Below are positions 45,476 through 54,789 of a stretch of 64,000 nt of DNA, piece after piece (position 1 is the first letter of the stretch; each line of letters opens with the position of its first letter). The translations under genes and the position numbers were made by a program. The notes under the pieces are model-generated. The model ran no database searches, was not told where the DNA came from, and saw only the letters and a program-made list of their open reading frames with translations. This DNA is from Sagittula marina (GTDB lineage Bacteria; Pseudomonadota; Alphaproteobacteria; Rhodobacterales; Rhodobacteraceae), in contig NZ_JACIEJ010000003.1 in the NCBI RefSeq assembly GCF_014196795.1, positions 372,001-436,000 of the forward strand. The letters are read 5' to 3'.

Positions 45476-45899
45476 CACAAGGTGATGAAGTCTTGGACAT
45501 TTCAACCGCCCCCTCCCAGAGGCAGCCGGCTATCGGAGGAGCCTGTCGTCTGCATTGAGCGGGTTTGCAAATCGCGCCTAGATTACGCAGACTCTTGTGA
45601 CTTCATCGGAAAAGGTTTCCGGATGGCCCCGCTTTCTGGTCTCTCCGACGCGTCAAATAATGGCCAGACGCAACCAGCCCGACTGCAAACACACCACTTC
45701 TCTGCCAGCGGTACGCTTTGTCCGAGGGCCAAGTAATAGGTTGGCCCTCAACGGATCAAAGGTGCCGCTCGCATGATCCTTGACGACAACCTAGGATTAT
45801 CAAAGAAAATCCTTTGCACCGGTCCGTACAACTGACGCCGGGTACCGCACTGAAAGAGCAACGGACCAGATGCATGAACTGGCCCGCTGCAATCAAGAA
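45476..45899. other. Gap between IS debris and the catabolic operon
   Basis: About 420 bases with no gene seen. A perfect 9-bp inverted repeat, GAGGGCCAA / TTGGCCCTC (45724-45732, 45741-45749), lies 150 bases after the thiolase stop and may end the long operon, though without a T run. Confidence 0.4.
45724..45749. terminator. Hairpin downstream of the catabolic operon
   Basis: A perfect 9-bp stem with an 8-base loop. It is the first hairpin met after the thiolase stop on the minus strand. Confidence 0.4.
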
Positions 45900-47093
45900 T
45901 CACACCCGTTCGAGCGCGATAGCGATACCTTGTCCGACGCCGATGCACATTGTCGACAGGCTCTTTTCACCGGGCTTGAGGGAAAGCATGGCCGTTCCCG
46001 TAATTCGCGCGCCGGACATGCCCAGCGGATGACCCAGCGCGATGGCACCACCGTTCGGGTTTACCCGCGCATCGTCATCCGCGATGCCGAGGTCGCGCAA
46101 CGTGGCGAGGCCCTGGCTGGCGAAGGCTTCGTTCAATTCGATCACCGAGAAGTCATCCTGCGTCAAACCCAGTCGCGCCATCAATTTCTTCGAAGCCGGG
46201 GCTGGGCCGAAACCCATGATGCGAGGCGGAACACCTGCCGTCGCCCCACCCAGCACACGCGCGACAGGCGTCAGCCCGTGCTGTTTTGCTGCTTTCTCGG
46301 AGGCAAGGATCAGGGCCGCGGCGCCATCGTTCACGCCTGAGGCGTTCCCGGCGGTGATGGTCCCACCGGGTCGCACGATGGGCTTCAGGCTGGCCAGCTT
46401 GTCTATTGTCGAGGCGCGCGGATGCTCGTCGGTATCGACGATCGTCTCGCCCTTGCGGGTCTTGATCGTGACCGGAGTAATCTCCTGTACCAGTCGCCCG
46501 TTCTTGATCGCCGTAGCGGCCTTGTCCTGAGACCGCAGCGCAAAGGCGTCTTGGTCCGCGCGGCTCACGCCGAATTCGTCGGCCACGTTCTCTGCGGTCT
46601 CTGGCATGGAGTCGATGCCATATTGCGCCTTCAGCAAGGGGTTCACGAAGCGCCAGCCAATGGTGGTGTCATGAACCGCATTGGCGCGGGAAAAGGCGGT
46701 TTCGGCCTTGGGCATCACGAAAGGCGCCCGGGACATGCTTTCGACACCGCCCGCGATAATCAGGTCGGCCTCACCCGCGCGGATGGCTCGCGCGGCCATG
46801 GTGACCGCGTCCATGCCCGACCCACACAGCCGGTTGATCGTGCTGCCGGGCACCTCCGTTGGCAACCCCGCCAGCAGCGCCGACATGCGTGCCACGTTGC
46901 GGTTGTCCTCGCCGGCCTGGTTTGCGCAGCCATAGTAGACTTCATCGACGGCGGCCCAGTCCACATCGCTGTTGCGGTACATCAGCGCGGTGATCGGGAT
47001 CGCGCCGAGATCGTCGGCCCGCACCGGTGCGAGCGCCCCGCCGTAGCGCCCGATCGGAGTGCGGATGTAGTCGCAGATGAAAACGTCGGTCAT
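45900..47093 (-). CDS. Thiolase, 3-oxoadipyl-CoA thiolase (PcaF) type
   Basis: A 397-residue thiolase. Nucleophile Cys lies in NRLCGSGMDAV (about 90), His in GHPLGMSGAR (about 353) and the second Cys in MCIGVGQG (about 383). The stretch GCANQAGEDNRNVARM is typical of PcaF/PaaJ thiolases, which split 3-oxoadipyl-CoA into succinyl-CoA and acetyl-CoA. No pca or paa genes are near; as last gene of a 14-gene operon it probably performs the final chain-shortening step of that pathway. Confidence 0.9.
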   Translation of the reverse strand: MTDVFICDYIRTPIGRYGGALAPVRADDLGAIPITALMYRNSDVDWAAVDEVYYGCANQAGEDNRNVARMSALLAGLPTEVPGSTINRLCGSGMDAVTMAARAIRAGEADLIIAGGVESMSRAPFVMPKAETAFSRANAVHDTTIGWRFVNPLLKAQYGIDSMPETAENVADEFGVSRADQDAFALRSQDKAATAIKNGRLVQEITPVTIKTRKGETIVDTDEHPRASTIDKLASLKPIVRPGGTITAGNASGVNDGAAALILASEKAAKQHGLTPVARVLGGATAGVPPRIMGFGPAPASKKLMARLGLTQDDFSVIELNEAFASQGLATLRDLGIADDDARVNPNGGAIALGHPLGMSGARITGTAMLSLKPGEKSLSTMCIGVGQGIAIALERV

Positions 47094-47118
47094 GGTCTGT
47101 CTCTCTCTTGTCGTTCAA

Positions 47119-48702
47119 TCACGCGTTGGCGCGGATGAAGTCCGCGGCGCGCGCGCCGATCATGATGGTCGGGGCGTTGGTATTGCCCGATGGCAGGCAC
47201 GGCATAACCGAAGCATCGGCGACGCGCAGACCCTTGACGCCTTGGACCGCCAGTCGCGGGTCGACCACGGCCATCGGATCGGCTGCCGCGCCCATTTTTG
47301 CCGTACCCGCCGGGTGATAGACAGTCTTGGCATGGCTGCGGATGTATTCTGTCAGGGTTTCGTCCGTGTCCGGCCCGGGCGCAGGGCGCTTGCGCTCGGC
47401 CATCACCGCCTGCAGCGCTGGCTGCTCGAGCAGGCCAAGCGCCTTCCGGAGGGCCGCAATCGACAGGGCCATGTCCGCAGGGTCGCTCATGACGCCACTC
47501 CGAAAGACCGGCGGATCCGCAGGATCGGCAGAGCGAAGCCGTACCTCTCCGCGCGACTTCGGCCGCAGCACGCAGACCGAAAAGACAACGCCGTGTCCCT
47601 CGAGCTGCACAACCCCCTTGGCCGCGTTGTAGCCTGGCATGAAATGTAGCTGCACGTCAGGGCGTCCGCCCCCCGCCACGTCGATGAAGCCGCCGGCCTC
47701 CACCATATTGGACGACAGCAGTCCACGCCGGGTCGCTAGGTATTGCAGCATGTGCAGGGCACCGCGCGGCATGCGGTCCTCGCCCACCACCGACACCGGT
47801 TCGCGGGTCTTGACTTCAATGGGGACGATGGCGTGGTCCTGAAAATTTTGGCCGACGCCCGGAAGATCAGCGACGATGGGTATGCCTTGCGCCTCCAGAT
47901 CAGCACGCGGACCGATGCCGGAACGCATCAGGATGAGCGGTGTTGCAAAAGCCCCCGCAGACAGCACGACCTCGCGCGCCGCGTGGATCTCGCGACCGTC
48001 GGACAGACGGACCCCGGTGGCGCGGCCCTGCGAGATCAGAACACGGTCGACCCGCGCATTCGTCATCACAGTGAGGTTCTTGCGCTTTCGTACCGGCCAA
48101 AGAAAGGCGCGCGCCGCCGAGGCACGCCGACCCTTGCGCGTGGTGGTCTGGAAAAAACCGATCCCCTCCTGCCGCGCGCCGTTGAAATCGCGGTTTGGCC
48201 GGATCTGTGCCTGCATCCCCGCATTTACGAAGGCCTCCGACAAGGTATGCCTGTGGCGCGGGCTGGAGACCGCGAGCGGTCCGCAGGTGCCATGATGGTC
48301 GTCGTTGAAAGTGTCGTTGTTCTCCAGCCGCTTGAAGACCGGCCCCACATCGGCCCAGCTCCATCCTTCGGCGCCGTTCGCCGCCCAGTCGTCGTAATCC
48401 TGCGGCTGGCCGCGCAGGTAAAGCATCGCGTTGACCGATGATCCGCCGCCCAGAACGTTGCCTTGTGGCACGACAAATGGACGGCCCGCGAGGCTGTCTT
48501 CCGGCTCTCCGGTGATCATCACCGCATCACGACCCTTTTGCATGATCTTGAAAAAGGTTGCGGGAATGTGGATCCAAGGGCTTACGTCGCGCCGCCCGCC
48601 TTCAAGCAGCAACACGCGGCAGCTTTCGTCCTCGCTCAGCAGTCCGGCAAGCGTCGCGCCGGCAGAGCCACCGCCAACGATGATGACGTCATGCTCGCTC
48701 AT
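47119..48702 (-). CDS. GMC-family FAD-dependent oxidoreductase
   Basis: A 527-residue flavoenzyme of the choline dehydrogenase/alcohol oxidase family. FAD motif DVIIVGGGSAGATLAG (residues 5-20), LLEGG, GMC signature NVLGGGSSVNAMLYLRG (about 80-96), and C-terminal HPAGTAKMG with NTNAPTIMIGARAADFI. It oxidises an alcohol to an aldehyde or ketone. The ATG at 48702 overlaps the stop of the preceding acyl-CoA dehydrogenase gene (ATGA); the longer open frame upstream belongs to that gene. Confidence 0.92.
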   Translation of the reverse strand: MSEHDVIIVGGGSAGATLAGLLSEDESCRVLLLEGGRRDVSPWIHIPATFFKIMQKGRDAVMITGEPEDSLAGRPFVVPQGNVLGGGSSVNAMLYLRGQPQDYDDWAANGAEGWSWADVGPVFKRLENNDTFNDDHHGTCGPLAVSSPRHRHTLSEAFVNAGMQAQIRPNRDFNGARQEGIGFFQTTTRKGRRASAARAFLWPVRKRKNLTVMTNARVDRVLISQGRATGVRLSDGREIHAAREVVLSAGAFATPLILMRSGIGPRADLEAQGIPIVADLPGVGQNFQDHAIVPIEVKTREPVSVVGEDRMPRGALHMLQYLATRRGLLSSNMVEAGGFIDVAGGGRPDVQLHFMPGYNAAKGVVQLEGHGVVFSVCVLRPKSRGEVRLRSADPADPPVFRSGVMSDPADMALSIAALRKALGLLEQPALQAVMAERKRPAPGPDTDETLTEYIRSHAKTVYHPAGTAKMGAAADPMAVVDPRLAVQGVKGLRVADASVMPCLPSGNTNAPTIMIGARAADFIRANA

Positions 48703-49868
48703 GCCCGACCAACTCCTTGCCGACGCCGGCGCTCCTGCTTGACGATGTTGAGCTGGTGGATCTGGCTGGTGCCTTCGTAGAGCCGGAACAGCCGTACATC
48801 GCGGTAGTAGCGTTCGATCGACGCGTGGTCGGCCACGTAACCCGCGCCGCCAAAGACCTGCACCGCCCGATCCGCGACCCGGCTTGCCGCCTCGGAGGCG
48901 AAATATTTGCAAATGGAGGCTTCGAGCGCAATGTCCTCACCTGCGTCGCGGGCTCTTGCGGTCTGCATCACCAGTGCGCGGGCGGCCTCGATATCCACTC
49001 GGCAATCCGCCAGCAGTGCCGCAACGAGTTGGAAATCGATGATCTTCTGTCCCGATTGTTCGCGCCCCTCGGCGTGGGTCATCGCAAGGTCGAGCATCCG
49101 GATCGACGGCCCGGTGCATAGCGCGGCCAGATGAATGCGCTGCTTGTTCAGCACCTTCATCGCGGTGCGAAACCCCTGCCCTTCGACACCACCGATCAGG
49201 TTACGCCCCGGCACGCGAACGTTATCCAAGTGCACCTCACCTACGGGGGACCCACGCTGCCCCATCATCTTGTAGGGCGCGGAGGTAGACACCCCCGGCA
49301 TGCCCCGCTCTACGATGAAGGCTGAAACCCCGCGCGCGCCGGCCGTATCCGGATCGGTGCGTGCCATGACGGTGAAGATATCCGCGATGGGCGCGTTGGT
49401 GATATAGCACTTCATACCGTTAAGCACGTAGTCGTCACCATCCCGCACCGCGACTGTCGTCAGCGCCGAAGCATCCGATCCCGCCCCCGGCTCCGTCAAG
49501 GCGAAGGAGCCTGTCAGCTCGCCGCTTGCGAGGCGCGGCAGGTATTCGCGTTTCTGCGCTTCGGTTCCGTCAGCGACAAGCGCTTCGGACCCGATGCCTG
49601 TGTTGGTGCCGACGCGCGCACGAAAAGCCACCGCGCATTGGCTGAGCTCCATCGCGCCAAGGACAAGTTCCTCGGTCGTCAGGCCGGGACCGCCGTATTC
49701 CTCGGGGATGGACCAGCCAAAGTAGCCGCGCGCTGCCATGTCGGCCACGATCTCGTCGGGCACGCAATCCTCCGCCTCGACGCGGTCCTCGCTGGGATGG
49801 GCCACGTCCCGCACCCAGCGGTGAACATTCAGCAGCAGCGTATCGAGCTTTTCCTGATCACGGATCAT
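48699..49868 (-). CDS. Acyl-CoA dehydrogenase
   Basis: A 389-residue flavoprotein with the standard signatures: FALTEPGAGSDASAL, YCITNAPIAD-type CYITNAPIADIFTVMAR, QVFGGAGYVADHASIERYYRDVR, and the catalytic Glu in RLYEGTSQIHQL. It introduces an alpha-beta double bond in an acyl-CoA. ATGA overlaps join it to the genes on both sides, so it is in the middle of the operon. Its motifs are complete, unlike those of the paired dehydrogenases upstream. Confidence 0.93.
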   Translation of the reverse strand: MIRDQEKLDTLLLNVHRWVRDVAHPSEDRVEAEDCVPDEIVADMAARGYFGWSIPEEYGGPGLTTEELVLGAMELSQCAVAFRARVGTNTGIGSEALVADGTEAQKREYLPRLASGELTGSFALTEPGAGSDASALTTVAVRDGDDYVLNGMKCYITNAPIADIFTVMARTDPDTAGARGVSAFIVERGMPGVSTSAPYKMMGQRGSPVGEVHLDNVRVPGRNLIGGVEGQGFRTAMKVLNKQRIHLAALCTGPSIRMLDLAMTHAEGREQSGQKIIDFQLVAALLADCRVDIEAARALVMQTARARDAGEDIALEASICKYFASEAASRVADRAVQVFGGAGYVADHASIERYYRDVRLFRLYEGTSQIHQLNIVKQERRRRQGVGRA

Positions 49869-50656
49869 GAATCACCTTTGCTGAAATCTGGTTTTCGCTT
49901 TTCGAGAAAAGCCGCAAGCCCTTCTCCCGCCTCGTCACCGAAGCGATGCTGATTGATCATGCGCCCCTCATAGGCGAGGTGTTCAGCCAGCGCGGCCTCA
50001 CCTGCGGTGGCGATCTCCGCCTTGATGGTGCCGATGGCCATCTGCGCGCCGTGCGCACAGGCGCCGGCCAGCGCGAGGGCTGCATCGAGCGCGCCGCCCG
50101 GCTCCACCACCTCATTTACGGCCCCCGCGGCGAACAGGCGTTCCGCGCATACCGGGCGGCCAAGCATGCACAGCTCCGACACGAGCTGCCGCGGCAGGGC
50201 CTCACGCAGGAAGTAGGTCGCGCCCCCGTCGGGCGTGAGGCCGATCTTGACATATGCGGCGGTAAACTTCGCCCCTTCGCTTGCCACAACCATGTCGCAG
50301 GACAGTGCCAGCGACAGACCAAGCCCCGCCGCGCCTCCCTCGACAGCGGCGATGACTGGTTTCGGGCAGTCACGAAGCGCCATTATCATGGCGAACAGCG
50401 CATCGGTGTTTCGCGCCACCTCCGAACGGGGCAATTTCCGGCTGTCTTCGAGGGCGCGGACGTTGCCACCAGAGGAAAAGAACCCGCCCGCTCCGGTCAG
50501 CACGATGGCGCGGACGTCAGGGTCGTGGCCCGCATCGACAAAGGCCGCACGCAGCGTTTCGTACTGGTCCCGACCTATGGCGTTCTTTGTCGCGGCCCCG
50601 TGCATGGTCAGCGTCAGCACGCCGCTGGAACGGGAGCTTTCGATCTGTGTTGTCAT
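49865..50656 (-). CDS. Enoyl-CoA hydratase/isomerase family protein
   Basis: A 263-residue crotonase-fold enzyme. The oxyanion-hole segments are GFFSSGGNVRAL (about 68-79) and VEGGAAGLGLSLALSCDMVVAS (about 105-126). In the position of the second catalytic Glu the sequence is YVKIGLTPDGGATYFL, so Asp replaces it, which is common in isomerase- or hydrolase-like members. ATG 50656 has an AAGGGA site. The stop overlaps the next gene. Confidence 0.9.
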   Translation of the reverse strand: MTTQIESSRSSGVLTLTMHGAATKNAIGRDQYETLRAAFVDAGHDPDVRAIVLTGAGGFFSSGGNVRALEDSRKLPRSEVARNTDALFAMIMALRDCPKPVIAAVEGGAAGLGLSLALSCDMVVASEGAKFTAAYVKIGLTPDGGATYFLREALPRQLVSELCMLGRPVCAERLFAAGAVNEVVEPGGALDAALALAGACAHGAQMAIGTIKAEIATAGEAALAEHLAYEGRMINQHRFGDEAGEGLAAFLEKRKPDFSKGDS

Positions 50657-50666
50657 GATATGTCCC

Positions 50667-51875
50667 TTAGATAATGCCGTTGTCGCGGAGCGTCGCGATT
50701 TGCTCGGCGTCGAACCCCAGATCGGCGAGGATCTCATTCGTGTCGGCGCCAAGGTCCTTAGCCGACCAGCGCACGCGACCGGGGTTGTTCGTCAGACGCG
50801 GCACCACGTTCTGCATACGCACCGTGCCAAAGTCGTCATCGGCAACAGCTGTCACCACTTCGCGCGCTTGCATCTGCGCATCTTCAAAGATCTGCTCGAC
50901 CGAGTAGATCGGGCCGATGGCGCCACCCTCCCGCGCGAACGCGTCCAGCGTTTCGTCCAGCGTGTGGCTTTCCATGTAGGCGCGGAATATTTCGTCCAGT
51001 GTCTCGCGTTGCGCCATCCGTGCTCTGTTGCCGACAAAGCGCGGATCGTCGATCAACTGAGCCTGGCCGATGGCACGCATGTTCGCCGCGAACATGCTGT
51101 CGGTCGACCCCGTGACGGTGACATAGCGCCCGTCCTTCGTACGAAAGACGTTCGCCGGCGCCGTGTACTGGTTGTTGTTGCCGTCGCGCTCGCGCACCTG
51201 ACCCAGCTGATCGTATTCGATGGCAATGTTCTCCAGCAGCCGGAAGGTCGCCTCCGTCAGTGCAAGGTCGATTTCCTCGCCGCGCGTGCCATTCGCCTTG
51301 ATTCCGTAAAGTGCTGCCATGATCGAAAACGCGCCGAACACTCCCCCAAAGGCATCGGCGATCGGATAGCCCGGATGCACCGGAGCGCTGTCCTTCATAC
51401 CAGTGATATAGGTCAGGCCGCCCATCGCCTCGAAGATACGGGCGAAGCCGCCCTGCCGGGATTTCGGCCCCGTCTGCCCGAATGCGGAGACGCGCAGGAT
51501 CACCAGGTCGGGGTTCAGCGCCCAGAGCGTTTCCCGGTCCAGCCCCCATTTCGCCAGCGTACCAGGGCGAAAATTCTCAACCAGCACGTCGTGCTCGGCG
51601 ATGAGTTTTTTCATGATCTCCAGCCCCTCGGGCTTGCGCAGATCGAGTGTACCGTAGCGCTTGCCCCGGTTTGTCACCTTCCACCACAGCGGCTTGTCAT
51701 CGCGAAACGGCGGAAAGTACCGCAGGCCGTCGCCGCGTCCGGGCATCTCGAATTTCGTCACCTCGGCGCCAAAATCGGCCAGCAATGACGCAGCGAAGGG
51801 CGCCGCGATGATGGTCGCGATGTCGAGCACCTTGAGGCCCTTGAGTGGTCCTTGACCGTCCATTTGATCGAGCAT
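50667..51875 (-). CDS. Class III CoA-transferase (CaiB/BaiF family)
   Basis: A 402-residue enzyme that moves CoA between organic acids. N-terminal LKGLKVLDIATIIAAPFAASLLADFGAEVTKFE, the central FGQTGPKSRQGGFARIFEAMGGL, and active-site Asp in GYPIADAFGGVFGAF are all visible. It lies in the catabolic operon and could activate the imported acid at the expense of succinyl-CoA or a product CoA ester. It is full length, in contrast to the truncated relative at 39416-40132. Confidence 0.93.
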   Translation of the reverse strand: MLDQMDGQGPLKGLKVLDIATIIAAPFAASLLADFGAEVTKFEMPGRGDGLRYFPPFRDDKPLWWKVTNRGKRYGTLDLRKPEGLEIMKKLIAEHDVLVENFRPGTLAKWGLDRETLWALNPDLVILRVSAFGQTGPKSRQGGFARIFEAMGGLTYITGMKDSAPVHPGYPIADAFGGVFGAFSIMAALYGIKANGTRGEEIDLALTEATFRLLENIAIEYDQLGQVRERDGNNNQYTAPANVFRTKDGRYVTVTGSTDSMFAANMRAIGQAQLIDDPRFVGNRARMAQRETLDEIFRAYMESHTLDETLDAFAREGGAIGPIYSVEQIFEDAQMQAREVVTAVADDDFGTVRMQNVVPRLTNNPGRVRWSAKDLGADTNEILADLGFDAEQIATLRDNGII

Positions 51876-51888
51876 CTCGCTCCCTCCC

Positions 51889-52773
51889 CTAGTCCATCAT
51901 GCCCTGAAAGCAGGCCTCTTCGATCCCGCGCGCGCCATGATCGCGGATCGAGAACAGGCCACCTCCATCGGGGCTTTTTGACACCACACGCCCGGTTCCG
52001 CTGTCGCGTATCGATGTCATGTAAAGCACATCCATCCCTGCGCCGCCGAAGGCCAGGCTGGACGGGTAATCCACCGGGGCCTTGGTGCGATGCAGAACCC
52101 TGCCGTCAGGCGCAAAGCAGCCGATTTCGCCGGTGTGGATCAGTACCGCCCACATATTACCGTCGGCATCCACAGTGGCCCCGTCGATGCCGGAACCCAA
52201 GGCGGTGCAGTCGATATGAGGCCGTATGGCGCCGACATCGCCCGTCTCCGTGTCATAGTCGGCGGCAAACGACGTACGGGCACGCGTGTCGGTGAAATAG
52301 AGCGTCCCGCCATCCGGGCTGAAACAGATACCGTTTCCGATCATCACGCCCGTTTCGGCCAGCACCCGATGCCGCCCCTTGCCGAACCCGTGTATGTCAC
52401 CGACAAGTTCGCCGCCGCGCCCCATGCCGATGCAGACAAAGCGGCCCTGCCTGTCCAGCTTGCCATCGTTCAGTCGCATTGTCTCCGGTGCATCCGTAAT
52501 CTCCACCAGAAGCCGTTCCGCCTTGGTCTCTGGATCGAGCCAGAAGACACGCTGGTCGATGGTGGCGACAATACCGTTGCCTTCGACCAACGCGATGGCG
52601 CCGACATGTCCGGTCACCTGCAAGGTCTGAACGGTGCCGTCCGCGCGCAGTTCGCGGACCTTCCCCGCGACACCATCGATCCACCACAGGCTCTGGCTGA
52701 GGGCATTCCAGACAGGGCTTTCGCCCAATGCATCCGATCCCGTGTTCAGACGTTCGAAACGAAGATCACCCAT
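51889..52773 (-). CDS. SMP-30/gluconolactonase-family hydrolase
   Basis: A 294-residue six-bladed propeller with the metal ligands of the SMP-30 family: Glu in LGESPVWN (about 18), Asn in IGNGICFSPDG (about 146) and Asp in GIDGATVDADGNMW (about 197). Such enzymes open lactones. In this operon a ring-opening lactonase step is plausible. ATG 52773 overlaps the end of tctA by eight bases; the long upstream extension of the frame is not part of it. Confidence 0.9.
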   Translation of the reverse strand: MGDLRFERLNTGSDALGESPVWNALSQSLWWIDGVAGKVRELRADGTVQTLQVTGHVGAIALVEGNGIVATIDQRVFWLDPETKAERLLVEITDAPETMRLNDGKLDRQGRFVCIGMGRGGELVGDIHGFGKGRHRVLAETGVMIGNGICFSPDGGTLYFTDTRARTSFAADYDTETGDVGAIRPHIDCTALGSGIDGATVDADGNMWAVLIHTGEIGCFAPDGRVLHRTKAPVDYPSSLAFGGAGMDVLYMTSIRDSGTGRVVSKSPDGGGLFSIRDHGARGIEEACFQGMMD

Positions 52774-54292
52774 TTGCGTCGGCCTCTTTTGCGCGGCTTT
52801 TCTTTCCGGCGGAAACAAGTCGAGACACAACGGCCCAAACGAGGATCGCAAACGTAATGGCCAAGATGCTGGCGGCGATGGGCCGGTCGGCAAAGGAGCC
52901 GATATCCCCCCTCGAGACAATCAGCGCACGGCGGAAGTATTCCTCGATCATTGGCCCCAGCACGAAGCCCAGCAGCAGTGGCGCCACCTCGAAATTCAGC
53001 GCCCGCATCCCCAGACCAAGAAAGCCGAAGCCCAACAACACGAAGACATCCACCACCTGGTAGTTCACGCTGTATATGCCGATGCAGGTAAAGGCGACGA
53101 TCACCGGGAACAGCAGGTTGTAGGGGATCTTCAGGATGCGCACCCACATGCCAACCAGTGGCAGGTTGAGCACCAACAGCATCAGGTTGCCGATGACAAA
53201 GCTGACCACCAGCCCCCAGAACAGGTCGGGGCTGTCCTGAATGACCGTCGGACCGGGAATGATGCCGTGCACCATCATCACCCCAAGCATGATCGCCATC
53301 ACCGGATCGCCGGGAATCCCCAGGCTGAGTGTCGGAATGAACGCTGCCTGCACCGCAGAGTTGTTCGCGGCCTCCGGCGCGGCCACGCCTTCGATGGCGC
53401 CGTTGCCGAATTCCTCGGGATGTTTAGACACACGACGCTCTACCGCGTAGGACACGAAGGTCGCCACGAGGCCACCAGTGCCGGGAAGCGCGCCAAAGAA
53501 GCCGCCGATGCCGGAACCGCGCGCCATTGGCATGATCGAGCGCTTCCAGTCTTCGCGGGTTGGAAGCATCTCGCGAAGGCGGATCTTGCCTTCGTGGACA
53601 CGTGGGATCTCTTTGCGCCCGGCAGAGGCGATGATCTCCGGAAGGCCGAAAAGCCCGATGGCCACGGCGACCAGCGGCAAGCCGTCGAACAGTACCGTCT
53701 GGCCGAAGGTAAAGCGCGCCACGCCGGAGTTCAGGTCCAGCCCGATCAATCCCAGCGCCAGCCCCAGCGATACCGACACGAGCGAACGTAACGAACGCCC
53801 TGACCCGATGACCGAGGCCGCGATCAGACCAAGCAGCATGAGCGCCACGTATTCATGCGGACCAAAACGCAGCGCGACCCGCGATAAAGGGACGGAAAAC
53901 CCAGCGAGCAGGATAACACCGAAGATCGACCCCACAAAGGAAGCGATGGCCGTCATGAACAGCGCTTGTCCGGCGCGTCCCTGCTGCGCCATGGGATAGC
54001 CATCGAGGCCGGTAACCGCGCTTGTCGCCGTGCCGGGCAAATTCATGAGGATCGACGCGGTCGAGCCGCCGTAGGAGGCCCCGTAATAGATCCCGCCCAG
54101 CATGATCAGTGCCAGCGTCGGTTCAAGATGAAAAGTGATCGGCATCAGCATGGCAAGCGTCGCCATGATCCCGATGCCTGGCAGAACGCCTACCAAAGTC
54201 CCGAGAAACACCCCCAGGAAACAGTAGAACAATCCGCTGAGTGAAACCGCGACGGTAAGCCCGAGCGCGATGTTGGAAAATAGCGTATCCAT
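52766..54292 (-). CDS. Tripartite tricarboxylate transporter, large membrane subunit (TctA family)
   Basis: A 508-residue inner-membrane protein with about 11-12 helices. TctA signatures are GVLPGIGIMATLAMLMPITF, GGIYYGASYGGSTASILMNLPGTATSAVT and GIGGFFGALPGTGG. With the small subunit (TctB) and a periplasmic TctC protein it forms a secondary importer for carboxylates. The two-subunit genes are embedded in the degradative operon, and tctC is divergent at its far end. Confidence 0.95.
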   Translation of the reverse strand: MDTLFSNIALGLTVAVSLSGLFYCFLGVFLGTLVGVLPGIGIMATLAMLMPITFHLEPTLALIMLGGIYYGASYGGSTASILMNLPGTATSAVTGLDGYPMAQQGRAGQALFMTAIASFVGSIFGVILLAGFSVPLSRVALRFGPHEYVALMLLGLIAASVIGSGRSLRSLVSVSLGLALGLIGLDLNSGVARFTFGQTVLFDGLPLVAVAIGLFGLPEIIASAGRKEIPRVHEGKIRLREMLPTREDWKRSIMPMARGSGIGGFFGALPGTGGLVATFVSYAVERRVSKHPEEFGNGAIEGVAAPEAANNSAVQAAFIPTLSLGIPGDPVMAIMLGVMMVHGIIPGPTVIQDSPDLFWGLVVSFVIGNLMLLVLNLPLVGMWVRILKIPYNLLFPVIVAFTCIGIYSVNYQVVDVFVLLGFGFLGLGMRALNFEVAPLLLGFVLGPMIEEYFRRALIVSRGDIGSFADRPIAASILAITFAILVWAVVSRLVSAGKKSRAKEADANG

Positions 54293-54293
54293 T

Positions 54294-54740
54294 TCAGAAT
54301 GCCTTGATCTGGAGGCCGAGGCCCAGGCGGAATATCAGGGCGCAGACGATCGCAGTGACAAGACCAAGGATCAGCCCGACCAACGGCTTGGTGCGCTCAT
54401 TGGCAAGGCTTGCCAACAGCACGGACAGGGTGATCGAGGGGATCATGCCGAAGCGTTCGATGGTCAAGGCAAACGCGCCAAAGGCCGCCGCCACAAAGAG
54501 CATACCGCGCAGTTGGTCGCGCCCTGCCATCTGTGGCGCACCAGTGACGCGCGAAGTGATGAGCATCAGTGCTGCAAGAACGACCATGGACCAGCCCAGA
54601 ATGGTCGGGAAATAGCCCGGCCCCATGCTGGTCAGGGTGCCCATGCGGTAGTTCCCCGCCTCGAGAATGATGAAGATGCCGATCCCTGCCGTGATGACGG
54701 CAGCGAAGATATCTTCTAATCGGTTGAATACGAAGCGCAT
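54294..54740 (-). CDS. Tripartite tricarboxylate transporter, small membrane subunit (TctB family)
   Basis: A 148-residue protein with four helices (IFAAVITAGIGIFIILEAG, GPGYFPTILGWSMVVLAALML, and two after it). The early GYFP motif is the usual TctB mark. It ends one base before the tctA start codon, so the two are translated together. Confidence 0.92.
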   Translation of the reverse strand: MRFVFNRLEDIFAAVITAGIGIFIILEAGNYRMGTLTSMGPGYFPTILGWSMVVLAALMLITSRVTGAPQMAGRDQLRGMLFVAAAFGAFALTIERFGMIPSITLSVLLASLANERTKPLVGLILGLVTAIVCALIFRLGLGLQIKAF

Positions 54741-54789
54741 GTTCTCCTCCCATGGATCTCTTGCTTGTGTGGCACAGCGCCAAGTGTCG